17,169 nt of DNA from positions 1 to 17,169 of the forward strand of contig JAWLFY010000109.1 of the NCBI GenBank assembly GCA_041685355.1. The letters run 5' to 3'. The notes below the pieces were generated by a model. The model saw only the letters and a program-made list of their open reading frames with translations, was not told where the DNA came from and ran no database searches. Source of the stretch: JAWLFY01 sp041685355 (lineage in GTDB: Bacteria; Planctomycetota; Planctomycetia; Pirellulales; Pirellulaceae). The translations under genes were made by a program, and so were the position numbers. Shown piece after piece: positions 5,159 to 12,766 of the stretch. Each line of letters starts with the position of its first letter. The first letter of the stretch is position 1.

Positions 5159-7047
5159 GGCGCGACAACCCGTTCGATCAAGTCCGCTAGCCGTACGGGT
5201 TCGGTCTCCTCGAGGCTTGAGCCCGCGAGATCGGCCGGATCGAGTTCCCGCAACCGTTCCACCGCCTCGTCGCGGTATGCCGAATCGAACGTCGGTGCAA
5301 CCGACTGGTAAACCCACCGCCCGACTCGGGTCGCCGGATCGTTGGCCGGCATCGCGAGGTCCGACAGCGCGTTGGCAACGATCGGCGGCAACTCGTCGAT
5401 CCCGTAAGTCAAATTCCTCGCCCCGCGGCGGATCGTCAATTCGTCCGCCGACGCCTCGACGACGATCACGTCCAACGGCCCCACCTTCAACTCGTTGCCT
5501 CCGCCGAGCCCGTCCATCGCCCGCCGCAGCCCCTCGCGGTAACGGGTCGCATGCCGCGCCAGCTCGGCCAAGTCCTCCGCGTTACGCCGCTGCTCCGCGG
5601 TCACCGCCGCCTGTGACGCGGCTTGAACCGCGGCGCTCAACTCGTCCCAATCCGCCGCAGCGAAACGGCCCGCCGCTTGGGCAAACGCCTGCTCCCCGCG
5701 GGTCACGGCCTCCGCCGCCCCGTCATCCGCGTCAACGTCATCCGCGTCAACGCCATCCGCGCCCGCCTCTTTCGCGTCCCTCGTTGCACCGCTGCCCCCC
5801 GCTTCGCTACCCATCTCGGTTTCGCCATTCACCCCAGCTTCACTCTTCCCGGCATCCGCCTCCGTCTCACCTTGCGAGTCCGGCTCTGTCCCCGTCCCCG
5901 CTGTCTCTGTCTCCGTAGGATCTGTCTCTGTCCCCGAGGGCTCTGTCTGTGAGGGCTCTGTCCCTGCCGCCGAAGGCTCTGTCCCTGCCGCTGAAGGGTC
6001 TGTCCCTGCCGCTGAAGGCTCTGTCCCTGCCGCTGAAGGCTCTGTCCCTGCTGCTGAAGGCTCTGTCCCTGCTGCTGAAGGCTCTGTCCCTGCTGCTGAA
6101 GGCTCTGTCCCTGCTGCTGAAGGCTCTGTCACCATCCGGGGTTCGGGCTCTGTCCCCGCGGCGAGCTCTGTCCCCGCGGCGAGCCCCGGAGCGGGATCGG
6201 GGGGGCGGACGCCGGGCGAGCGACGATCGTCACCCGCGGGGACGGGGTTGGCTGGTCCGAGTGGTCCCATCACCGGATCGGGACGGCGGGTCGAAACACT
6301 CTCGGACCTCTCGTCGCGACCGGGCGGGCTCGGTATGGCGGTGGAAGAACCGGAGTCGTCATTGGGAGAAGTCCGAATCGTGACTTGGCCGCCCCCCCTC
6401 GCGATCTCGACGCGTCCCTGTCCGAAAATCAAAAAATACCCCAACACCGCGGTAAAACCGGCGAGCGCGAGGATCGTCCCGGCGAGCACCCACTTTCCCA
6501 GCTTGGATCGTCGCCGACGCCGCGCGGCGGGGTGCTCGGCGACGACCGGGGCCGACGAAATGACGGGCCTGAACGACACGCCTCCCCCCCCCCCCGCGAC
6601 CCCCGAATTGCCCACGCCTCCCGAATTCCCCGTCGCCGGTTCCGGCCGCACCGCCTCGGGCATCGCGGGTGCGATCGTGGCGGTCGGAGTTGCGGCGGGG
6701 CCGAATCGGATCGGGCCGACCAACGGGTCGGCCGCCGGGAGAAATCCGTCCAACGGGTCTTCGTCAATCGGATCGGCGAAAATCCCGAACCGCGCGTCGA
6801 GCTCTCGTTTCTGGTCGGGGTCGTTCAACACCCCCCAAGCCTGGCGGATCCGGCGGACCGCTTCCTGCCACGACGCCTCGTCGACTTGCCCCCGGTACGA
6901 ATTCAGCCGTTGGGCGGCCGTCCGATAGGCTTCCGCGATCTTCGTCGCATCGGCCTCCCCCTCCTCCAATCCCAAGACCTGGTAGGGGTGGGGCTGGTCG
7001 GCATCGGATTGAGAGGAGAACAACCTGCGTGGTGTCGGGTCCGGCAT
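5155..7047 (-). CDS. J-domain-like single-pass membrane protein with long repeat linker; function unknown
   Basis: 630 residues in clear blocks. Residues about 19-88 look like a DnaJ J-domain (HPYQVLGLEEGEADATKIAEAYR ... VLNDPDQKRELD), but the HPD tripeptide that stimulates Hsp70 ATPase is absent; LNSYRGQVD occupies that place. A Gly/Pro/Ala linker follows, with a run of five glycines encoded by a G12 tract. A basic ARRRRRSKLGK stretch then precedes a transmembrane helix at about 186-208, so the J-like part should be cytoplasmic. A Pro/Ser/Thr/Glu-rich region holds eight heptads SAAGT(E/D)P (about 308-364) and an acidic stretch. The C-terminal 185 residues form a helical, globular domain I do not recognise. 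The gene is coupled to the M20 gene by an ATGA overlap. The layout suggests an envelope scaffold or sensor; that is inference. Confidence 0.82.
   Translation of the reverse strand: MPDPTPRRLFSSQSDADQPHPYQVLGLEEGEADATKIAEAYRTAAQRLNSYRGQVDEASWQEAVRRIRQAWGVLNDPDQKRELDARFGIFADPIDEDPLDGFLPAADPLVGPIRFGPAATPTATIAPAMPEAVRPEPATGNSGGVGNSGVAGGGGGVSFRPVISSAPVVAEHPAARRRRRSKLGKWVLAGTILALAGFTAVLGYFLIFGQGRVEIARGGGQVTIRTSPNDDSGSSTAIPSPPGRDERSESVSTRRPDPVMGPLGPANPVPAGDDRRSPGVRPPDPAPGLAAGTELAAGTEPEPRMVTEPSAAGTEPSAAGTEPSAAGTEPSAAGTEPSAAGTEPSAAGTDPSAAGTEPSAAGTEPSQTEPSGTETDPTETETAGTGTEPDSQGETEADAGKSEAGVNGETEMGSEAGGSGATRDAKEAGADGVDADDVDADDGAAEAVTRGEQAFAQAAGRFAAADWDELSAAVQAASQAAVTAEQRRNAEDLAELARHATRYREGLRRAMDGLGGGNELKVGPLDVIVVEASADELTIRRGARNLTYGIDELPPIVANALSDLAMPANDPATRVGRWVYQSVAPTFDSAYRDEAVERLRELDPADLAGSSLEETEPVRLADLIERVVAP
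5955..6122. repeat. Eight 21-bp tandem repeats encoding SAAGTEP heptads
   Basis: Eight adjacent 21-bp units with no spacers, plus-strand form GCTCTGTCCCTGCTGCTGAA plus G. The four units from 6039 are identical with GCTGCT. The four before them carry GCCGCC or GCCGCT, and one has GGTCTG (giving Asp). The gradient suggests copying from one end by slippage or unequal recombination. The array encodes the periplasm-facing linker of the J-domain-like protein. Confidence 0.95.
6584..6595. repeat. 12-nt homopolymer (C on plus strand, G in the coding strand) inside the J-domain-like gene
   Basis: An uninterrupted run of 12 C encodes part of a penta-glycine stretch around residues 152-156, upstream of the membrane helix. 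A one-base slip would shift the frame before the transmembrane segment. Such tracts are known phase-variation sites in other bacteria; here this is only a possibility. Confidence 0.85.
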
Positions 7048-7160
7048 CGGATCGAAGATGTGGGGTGGTCGGTCGATCGCGTCGGTGAGTCGCCCGGGGG
7101 TGGTCCTTCGACCTTCACCGTGGCCGGAGACGAAGCGTTTCAGAGCTTATCCGCATGGGG

Positions 7161-8195
7161 TCAGCCCCCTTTTCGGACCGGTCCTAAGTTTGACAGATCG
7201 AGGAGCGCCCGGCAAACCAAATCGGGGCGATGATGATGCGCCACATCGAGACTCGGCCGAATCCGCTCGGAGTCACCCCCGGTGACCACGACTTGCAACC
7301 GTCGCGCGGTCTCCGTTCCCCGTATCGCGTCTCGATAAATCCGCACGGCCTTCTCGATCCCCCCCGCGATTCCGGCCAAGATGCCAAGGCGGATCGCGTC
7401 TTCGGTGGTCTTTCCCGGGACGCATCGCGAGGCTTGCGAATCGGCGTATGTTTCGGAAAGCGGGGCCGACCGGGCTCGTTCCCACGTGACAGCCGGCAAG
7501 GCATCGGTCCCTCGTGCCAATCCGGCGATTTGCAGCGTGATTCCCGGCATGATCGCACCTCCGGCGAAGCGACCGTCGCCGGTCACGTGATCGACGGTCA
7601 CGGCCGATCCGATATCGACCACGATCAGCGGTGAGCGAAACTCGACGAACGCCCCCCACGCCCCGACCAAACGGTCGATCCCGAGTCGATCGGGAAAGTC
7701 GACGTCGGCCGGCATCGGGACGTCCGCTCGCGTGACGATTCGGAGCACTGCCGGGTCGATCCCGCTTGCCGCGGTGGCGTCGCGAAAGCGGCGAGCCGCG
7801 TCGCGATGAACGCTCGCCACCCACCATTGGGCCGCCGTCCCCGCGGTGGTCGCCGGCGCCACGGTGAGGCCCCGATCCGATTCGGGCCGGAGCGGTTCGG
7901 ATCCCGGGGATTCGAGCCCCAGCGATTCGGGTCCCGGGTCCGACAGATGTCCCTGACCTGATTCGTCTCCGGTGATACGATCGGGACGTCCGGCTTCGGC
8001 GACGACGCGTCGGACGCAAGCGTCCGCCCAACCCGGGTCGGCGAGCGACACGGACCACCGCACGAGGCCACCGCTCGGGCCACCGCTCGGGCCACCGCTC
8101 GGGCCACCGCTCGGGCCACCGCTCGGGCCACCGTACGCCACCTTGACCGCCGTGTTCCCGATATCGACGGCGACGGCCCGTCGGGATCGCTTCAC
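7161..8195 (-). CDS. coaX: Type III pantothenate kinase (CoaX)
   Basis: CoaX phosphorylates pantothenate, the first step of coenzyme A synthesis in the cytosol. It belongs to the ASKHA fold. Visible motifs in order: phosphate-loop DIGNT (11-15), PDRLGIDR (168-175, the family GxDR), DIGSAVTVD (194-202, family DxGTAxTxD with Ser for Thr), GGAIMPGI (212-219), GKTTEDAIRLG (261-271) and VVVTGGD near the end. At 344 residues it is longer than the usual 250-270. The excess is mainly a GGPS tandem repeat (about 22-43) directly after the first beta-hairpin, and a low-complexity DESG...SDRG insert at about 76-109. GTG 8195 overlaps the obg stop as GTGA, so coaX is translationally coupled to obg. A 113-bp gap separates it from the J-domain-like gene. 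Confidence 0.95.
   Translation of the reverse strand: MKRSRRAVAVDIGNTAVKVAYGGPSGGPSGGPSGGPSGGPSGGLVRWSVSLADPGWADACVRRVVAEAGRPDRITGDESGQGHLSDPGPESLGLESPGSEPLRPESDRGLTVAPATTAGTAAQWWVASVHRDAARRFRDATAASGIDPAVLRIVTRADVPMPADVDFPDRLGIDRLVGAWGAFVEFRSPLIVVDIGSAVTVDHVTGDGRFAGGAIMPGITLQIAGLARGTDALPAVTWERARSAPLSETYADSQASRCVPGKTTEDAIRLGILAGIAGGIEKAVRIYRDAIRGTETARRLQVVVTGGDSERIRPSLDVAHHHRPDLVCRALLDLSNLGPVRKGG
8066..8137. repeat. 12-bp tandem repeat in coaX encoding GGPS
   Basis: Five perfect 12-bp units (plus-strand GGCCACCGCTCG, from 8066, 8078, 8090, 8102 and 8114) plus a sixth degenerate unit at 8126-8137. The unit is a whole number of codons and adds Gly-Gly-Pro-Ser per copy. It is an uninterrupted, nearly homogeneous array, so copy number is likely to vary. 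Confidence 0.95.
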
Positions 8196-9427
8196 GATCG
8201 TTCCTCGCGAGGCGTTTCGCCCTCCTGGCGATCATCGCCCACGCGCTCGCCGGCGGGTTCGCGGGTGGGCTCGCCGGCAGGTTCGGCGAAATCTTTCGCT
8301 TGCCGTTCGTTCGATAGTTGGGAGGTCAGGCCGACGCGGTGGGGCGGCGGTTTCCTCCGCGTCCGCTTCCGCGCCTCAAACCGGTCATCCGACGGTCGCG
8401 TCTCCAACACCTGTTGGCCCGAGTCGCGGAGTGTTTGTCGCCGCGTTTCGACCCGTCGCATGATGTCGCGGGTCAGCCCCTCGAGGCCCTGTCCCGTCAC
8501 GGCACTCACCGACGCGACCGGCTTTCCGATCGCTTCGGCGAGTCGCTCGCGGACGTTGTCGGCGAGCGGCAGCTCGCATTTGGTGACGACCACCAATTCT
8601 TCCCGATCCGCCAGCGTCACGTCGTATTCCGCCAATTCCGAACGGATTTTCCGATAGTTGTCGATCGGGTCCGATTCGTCGGTCGGCTGCGGTTCGACCA
8701 GGTGCACGAGCAATCCGGCTCGCTCGATATGACGGAGGAATTCGTATCCCAGTCCGACCCCGCCGCTCGCGCCCTCGATCAGCCCCGGGATATCGGCCAA
8801 CACGAACGAGCCGCCGGCGTCGACGTCGACGATCCCCAGGTTCGGGAACTTGGTCGTGAAGGGATAATCCGCGATCTCCGGCCGCGCGCTGCTGATCCGG
8901 CTGAGCAACGTGCTCTTGCCGGCGTTCGGCATCCCCACCAGCCCGACATCGGCGATCGAACGGAGCTCGAGCACGACGGTCCGGCTCTCGCCCGGTTCCC
9001 CGAGCGTTCGCTCGCGAGGGGCCTGGTTGGTGCTGCTCTTGTACCGCGCGTTGCCATGTCCGCCTTTGCCACCCCGTGCCACGACACACTCGTCGCCGGG
9101 GTGGACCAAATCTTTCAAGACAAACCCGCGTTCGGCGTCCCGAATCGTGGTCCCCGGGGGAACCTTGAAACGCTCGTCCCGCGCGTTCTTGCCGTGTCGC
9201 AGCGAGCCCTGCCCCGGCTGGCCGTTTGCCGCTCGGATCAACTTCCGATTGCCAAACATTGCCAAGCTGTTCACCCCGTGTTCGGCAACCAGAATGATGC
9301 TGGCGCCCGACCCGCCGTCACCTCCGTCCGGCCCCCCTTTGGGGACATACTTTTCACGGCGGAAACTCATACATCCGTCGCCCCCTTTGCCGGCATAAAG
9401 CTCGATACGGACGCGATCGACGAACAT
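8192..9427 (-). CDS. obg: Obg GTPase (ObgE/CgtA), ribosome assembly
   Basis: Obg is an essential GTPase of 50S subunit maturation and stress signalling. The N-terminal glycine-rich Obg fold is complete (MFVDRVRIELYAGKGGDGC, then KGGPDGGDGG). The G domain has G1 GMPNAGKS (165-172), G2 Thr191/192 in YPFTTK, G3 DIPG (212-215) and G5-like SAVTGQG. The G4 position reads TKCE (282-285) where NKxD is usual. The C-terminus (about 345-411) is a charged low-complexity tail with a duplicated EPAGE segment, not an OCT domain. The open frame reaches 9547, but the Obg fold starts at ATG 9427. That start lies 58 bp after rpmA, the classic rpmA-obg order. No ribosome site is evident in the G-rich leader. The stop overlaps the coaX start. 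Confidence 0.97.
   Translation of the reverse strand: MFVDRVRIELYAGKGGDGCMSFRREKYVPKGGPDGGDGGSGASIILVAEHGVNSLAMFGNRKLIRAANGQPGQGSLRHGKNARDERFKVPPGTTIRDAERGFVLKDLVHPGDECVVARGGKGGHGNARYKSSTNQAPRERTLGEPGESRTVVLELRSIADVGLVGMPNAGKSTLLSRISSARPEIADYPFTTKFPNLGIVDVDAGGSFVLADIPGLIEGASGGVGLGYEFLRHIERAGLLVHLVEPQPTDESDPIDNYRKIRSELAEYDVTLADREELVVVTKCELPLADNVRERLAEAIGKPVASVSAVTGQGLEGLTRDIMRRVETRRQTLRDSGQQVLETRPSDDRFEARKRTRRKPPPHRVGLTSQLSNERQAKDFAEPAGEPTREPAGERVGDDRQEGETPREERS
8245..8285. repeat. Partial 24-bp duplication in the obg C-terminal tail
   Basis: Two 17-bp copies of GCTCGCCGGCGGGTTCG (8245-8261 and 8269-8285) differ at one base and are 24 bp apart. They encode the repeated EPAGE in the disordered tail of Obg. 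The period is a multiple of three. Confidence 0.8.
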
Positions 9428-9485
9428 GGGGGGCCGGCGGTGGGGGGAGGATCGTCGGCTCGCCGAGGAGGCTCTTCGAAGCGAC

Positions 9486-9737
9486 TCAGGCCGAGACGGC
9501 GTCGATGTTGACCCGCCGCCCCTTCTGGTCGAAACAGACTTGGCCATCGGTCAAAGCGAACAGGGTGTAATCGTTCCCCATCCCGACGTTGCGACCGGGC
9601 CGAAACTTTGTCCCGAGCTGTCGAACCAGGATACTCCCGGCGGTCACCGCTTGGCCGCCGAAACGCTTGACGCCTCGTCGTTGGGCGTTGCTGTCTCGTC
9701 CGTTGCGGCTGCTACCTTGACCCTTCTTGTGTGCCAT
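9486..9737 (-). CDS. rpmA: 50S ribosomal protein L27
   Basis: 83 residues, full length for bacterial L27. The N-terminus MAHKKGQGSSRNGRDS and the following RRGVKRFGGQAVTAGSILVRQLGTKFRPG and VGMGNDYTLFAL segments are diagnostic. L27 sits near the peptidyl-transferase centre, where its N-terminal tail reaches the tRNA ends. No Firmicute-type cleavable N-terminal extension is present. The usual upstream partner rplU (L21) is not here; a secreted protein gene lies 66 bp upstream instead. obg follows after 58 bp on the same strand. The ATG at 9737 is unambiguous by homology. Confidence 0.98.
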   Translation of the reverse strand: MAHKKGQGSSRNGRDSNAQRRGVKRFGGQAVTAGSILVRQLGTKFRPGRNVGMGNDYTLFALTDGQVCFDQKGRRVNIDAVSA

Positions 9738-9803
9738 CGGTTCTGTGGGGCTTGCGAGTTGATTCGGGAGGGGACAGAAAACCAGGATCTACAAGACGGA
9801 AAC

Positions 9804-10883
9804 TTATCGAAACCGCCACCGATAATCAAGCCGTTCGTCGAGCCCGTATTGCTCGAGCACGTAAGCCTGTTCCGCTTCGTCGTCGTACGCGGGAACCCCG
9901 AAGAAGACCGGGTCTTCCTCGGGCCGGATGGCGTCTCCCGGACGATAGAAGTGGAGCGACAACGCCTTCTTGCGGTATTCCGCGTCCGGCTCGAGCCCCT
10001 CCACCTCGAACGCGTTGGTCAGCCCGAAGACGTTCACGGTCAAAAAGTCGAGCTTCGGGTCGATGTCTTCCCACGTCGCGACCCCCCACACCCCTGGGGC
10101 GTCGGGGTCACTGGTCCGTGGAATCTTCACCGACGAGATCTCCACGCTGTTGTGCAGCGTGGCGGTGATCTTCTCGCGGACCGCGATCTTTTCCTTGGCC
10201 GCCGGCAGGATGCGATCGACGTACCGCTTTCCCGTGACGTGGTTTTCGAGCACCAACAGCGGGAACGCCCGCCGCGACGCATAGCCCACCGATTCGATTC
10301 GGCGGTAAACGTCGGCCCCCGCGAGCTCGTCCGCCGCAGGTCGCAAGTCGCCGCCGCGGTAGCGAAGACGATAAACCATATACCAGATCAGCTTCCGCTG
10401 GAGTCTGCCGTCGGGACGCGGGATGTCGATGTAAATTTTGCGGAGCGGCTTGAACGCGAACTCCAGACAATAAGTCTCGCGTCGCAAGATGACCTGTTTC
10501 GCCATCTCCTCCAACGTCCGGCTCCGCGGGTCGTAGTGCGGCCGACCTTCGGGACCGTTATCCCCCTTCCAGCTGATCTCCGGGTGTGCCTCGATCAACG
10601 CCGACAATGACAACGGGCCGGTGAACGTTTCCTCCGGCTCGGGCGCCGGCGGGATGACCGTCAAGATCCCCGGGGCGAACCGGGTCTGCACCTCCCGCGA
10701 CGGGTCCGGTTCCGCCTGTTGGGCTTGCGACCGGGTCGGGGCGGGGATCGTCGCGACCCCGAACAGGACGACGAGGGGGAGCATGAATGGGCGTCTGGCG
10801 ACCATGGCCAAAACCGTCGATGGGTGGAAAAGGGATCGATGTCGCACCATGAACCGCGGGATCACGTGAACCGCGGAATTCAT
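9804..10883 (-). CDS. Secreted protein of unknown function
   Basis: 359 residues with an N-terminal hydrophobic stretch at about 34-47 (MLPLVVLFGVATIPAP) followed by TRSQAQQAEPDPS, which looks like a Sec signal and cleavage region. The mature part is rich in aromatic and charged residues, has no repeats, and contains segments such as RRETYCLEFAFKPLRKIYIDIP and KLIWYMVYRLRYRGGDL. I recognise no catalytic motif or known domain. ATG 10883 overlaps the stop of the Tat-signal gene as ATGA, which favours translational coupling from that start. ATG 10805 (MVARRPFMLPLVV) would give a more normal signal-peptide length and is the alternative. The gene runs toward rpmA with 66 bp between. It is probably a periplasmic or envelope protein that works with its coupled neighbour. 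Confidence 0.85.
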   Translation of the reverse strand: MNSAVHVIPRFMVRHRSLFHPSTVLAMVARRPFMLPLVVLFGVATIPAPTRSQAQQAEPDPSREVQTRFAPGILTVIPPAPEPEETFTGPLSLSALIEAHPEISWKGDNGPEGRPHYDPRSRTLEEMAKQVILRRETYCLEFAFKPLRKIYIDIPRPDGRLQRKLIWYMVYRLRYRGGDLRPAADELAGADVYRRIESVGYASRRAFPLLVLENHVTGKRYVDRILPAAKEKIAVREKITATLHNSVEISSVKIPRTSDPDAPGVWGVATWEDIDPKLDFLTVNVFGLTNAFEVEGLEPDAEYRKKALSLHFYRPGDAIRPEEDPVFFGVPAYDDEAEQAYVLEQYGLDERLDYRWRFR

Positions 10884-12484
10884 CGGCGTTCACCTTCGGA
10901 TTGTAATTGGTCGTTCCCACGGCCGTTGGACGCCGACCGCTCGCCGGACGTCTTTTCCCGAGAAACCTGGAGGCCCGGATCGGTGCCATCCTCGTCCCCT
11001 CCCGAGTCGGTTTTCTCCGGGTCGGCTTTGCGGGACCAAGTCGTTTGCCCGGGCGTGGTCGTCAACTCCAGCGAGTTCGCGAACTGGACGTCCGACCCGG
11101 CGAACCGGTCGACCGACGCGGCATCCATCGTGAAGGTGGCGACGATCCGCCGACCGAAATCGTCCGCCAAGTGAATCACGACCCAGCGGACCGGCACCCC
11201 TTCGACCGCGCCGTTGGCGGTGATCTGAAGCCCGTGCAGCCCGGTTTCGGTCGATCCCTCGCCGGAGTCGACAATTTCGGTCAGCTGGGACCCGACCTGA
11301 CGGCGGAGTTCCTGCTCGAGCGCCTCGATCGTCCAATATCTTCCCTCGGGCAACACCGCCAGCGGCCGGACGTCGCACTGGGCGACACTCCGGTTCCGGT
11401 CGATCATCCGCATCCGCGCCGACCCCGGGATGTCGTGGATCATCCGCCAACGCCGATCCATCAATGCCGAATATCCGGCTTCGTCGCTGCGGACGACGAC
11501 CAACCGCCGGTCGACCGGTGGTGGCTCGGTCAACACGAGTTTCGTCGGGGGGTTCGGTAGGCCGGTCGGTTCGTCGTCGCCGAGCGGCTTGCGGAGCATT
11601 TTGATCGTCGCCGCGATATCGAAACCGGGCTCCGCCTTGCCGATCTCGCGAGTCTCGTGGATCGCCATCGCCAACCACGTGCACGTTTCCTGTTCGCGGT
11701 CGAACGTCAGCTTCCCCACCATCCGGAGCTTGGTCGGCACCCCGTCGACCGAAGCTTCGACCGAACCCTCGAGGCGAATCTTCGCGTCCCGCTCGCTCAG
11801 CGAGACGATCTCGCCGCTCGCCTCGGCCGAATCGATGCGTGACAAGTTCATCAGTGAGCGGATCGCTTCCCCCTCGATCTCGTACTTCGAGCCCTCCCGG
11901 ACTCGCCCCGCCGGCAGCAATTCGTCGACCGCCAAACTCGACGCGGGGACCTCCAATAGCGACAGCTCTTGATGGTCGAAGTAGTCCTCGGGGGAATAAA
12001 TCGTCTCAGGGAGCCTTTCACGCCGGACAACCGTTTGCCGTACCGAATCGCGAAGCCGGATCGTCTGTTCGTTTCGATCGACGCGGCTCTCACTCTTCGC
12101 CTCGTGATAGAACCGTTCCGCCGCCGTCACGATCGGGCCGGGCTCGGCCCCCTCGGGAAAGCGGGACCGCTCCGAGTAATCGAGCAGCGCGGAACTGGTG
12201 ATCGGCAGCTCCGAGACCTCTTTCCCCTTGGACGCACGACTGCTGGGAACCCGGACGTTCCCTTTGACGTCTAACTCCATCCGAATTCGATAGGGCCTTG
12301 AGCGGACATCGGCGCGCAACCGGACCTCCTCAACGTCCGCACGCTTTCCTGATGCCTCCGCTGCGGCCAAACGACCGACTGACGGAAACAGCGTCGACGC
12401 TCCGGTTAGCGTGGCCGAGGCGGCGGTCGCCGAAGCGATCGACGCGAGAAAGTTTCGACGGGGCAATGAGTTTTCAGTGGGCAT
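10880..12484 (-). CDS. Tat-exported protein of unknown function
   Basis: 534 residues. The N-terminus has a twin-arginine signal: PRRNFLAS, then a weakly hydrophobic Ala/Ser/Thr-rich helix and an AAAEA cleavage-like site near residue 44. The mature protein begins with beta-rich segments (RPYRIRMELDVKGNVRV) and contains sequences such as GEIVSLSERDAKIRLEGSVEASVDGVPTKLRMVGKLTFD that suggest beta-sheet repeats. The last 50 or so residues are charged and low-complexity. I see no cofactor or active-site motif that would explain export of a folded protein by Tat. ATG 12484 is the first in-frame Met and directly heads the signal. It is the first gene of the minus-strand run and coupled by ATGA to the next secreted gene. 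Its promoter should lie in the 12485-13226 spacer. Confidence 0.88.
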   Translation of the reverse strand: MPTENSLPRRNFLASIASATAASATLTGASTLFPSVGRLAAAEASGKRADVEEVRLRADVRSRPYRIRMELDVKGNVRVPSSRASKGKEVSELPITSSALLDYSERSRFPEGAEPGPIVTAAERFYHEAKSESRVDRNEQTIRLRDSVRQTVVRRERLPETIYSPEDYFDHQELSLLEVPASSLAVDELLPAGRVREGSKYEIEGEAIRSLMNLSRIDSAEASGEIVSLSERDAKIRLEGSVEASVDGVPTKLRMVGKLTFDREQETCTWLAMAIHETREIGKAEPGFDIAATIKMLRKPLGDDEPTGLPNPPTKLVLTEPPPVDRRLVVVRSDEAGYSALMDRRWRMIHDIPGSARMRMIDRNRSVAQCDVRPLAVLPEGRYWTIEALEQELRRQVGSQLTEIVDSGEGSTETGLHGLQITANGAVEGVPVRWVVIHLADDFGRRIVATFTMDAASVDRFAGSDVQFANSLELTTTPGQTTWSRKADPEKTDSGGDEDGTDPGLQVSREKTSGERSASNGRGNDQLQSEGERR

Positions 12485-12634
12485 GGGGGTACGTCCGATC
12501 TCCTCGAAATGCCATTTTCTCGCCGATTGCCAACCCGATGTCGGCGATGCGTCTACCTCCTTTCATCGGCCTCACCGGCCAACCGATTGATCCCAAAAAC
12601 GGCGTGTCCCGCCGACGCCGCAACCCGACGGCGG

Positions 12635-12707
12635 GTCTCGAATTGAGACGCCGGTCTCGGCTTGAGATTGTCAGGCTTTGCAAAAGCTTTGAAATTTTTA
12701 CAATCTC
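12635..12707. promoter_or_regulatory. Cluster of GTCTC-N5-GAGAY and GAGATTGT/ACAATCTC inverted repeats; possible operator and promoter
   Basis: GTCTC-GAATT-GAGAC (12635-12649) and GTCTC-GGCTT-GAGAT (12654-12668) form two 19-bp-spaced units, each an inverted repeat. GAGATTGT (12664-12671) also pairs with ACAATCTC (12700-12707) around an AT-rich core with an inner GCTTT-GCA-AAAGC hairpin (12675-12687). Rightward, TTTGCA (12677-12682) and TACAAT (12699-12704) at 16-bp spacing resemble a sigma-70 promoter for the sigma gene, overlapping the right arm. Function is inferred. Confidence 0.4.
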
Positions 12708-12746
12708 GGGGGACTCTTGGGCGGGGCGAGCACCTTGGCCGAGCCG

Positions 12747-12766
12747 TTGTGGACAGTTGTTTACAG
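12747..12766. repeat. Two adjacent 10-bp direct repeats TTGTKKACAG
   Basis: TTGTGGACAG is followed immediately by TTGTTTACAG. The 10-bp period places both copies on the same face of the helix, as for a protein-binding site. Resemblance to a DnaA box is only partial. Confidence 0.4.

Noticed and set aside
5955..6122. CRISPR array
   Set aside because: The units are directly adjacent with no spacers and encode a heptad repeat in a long gene.
8318..9511. 397-codon plus-strand open frame
   Set aside because: Antisense to obg, which has all G motifs in order.
9426..10610. 394-codon plus-strand open frame
   Set aside because: Antisense to rpmA and to the secreted protein gene; no domain signature.
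12747..12766. DnaA boxes or replication origin
   Set aside because: The best match has only about 7 of 9 bases, there are two weak copies, and no origin genes are near.
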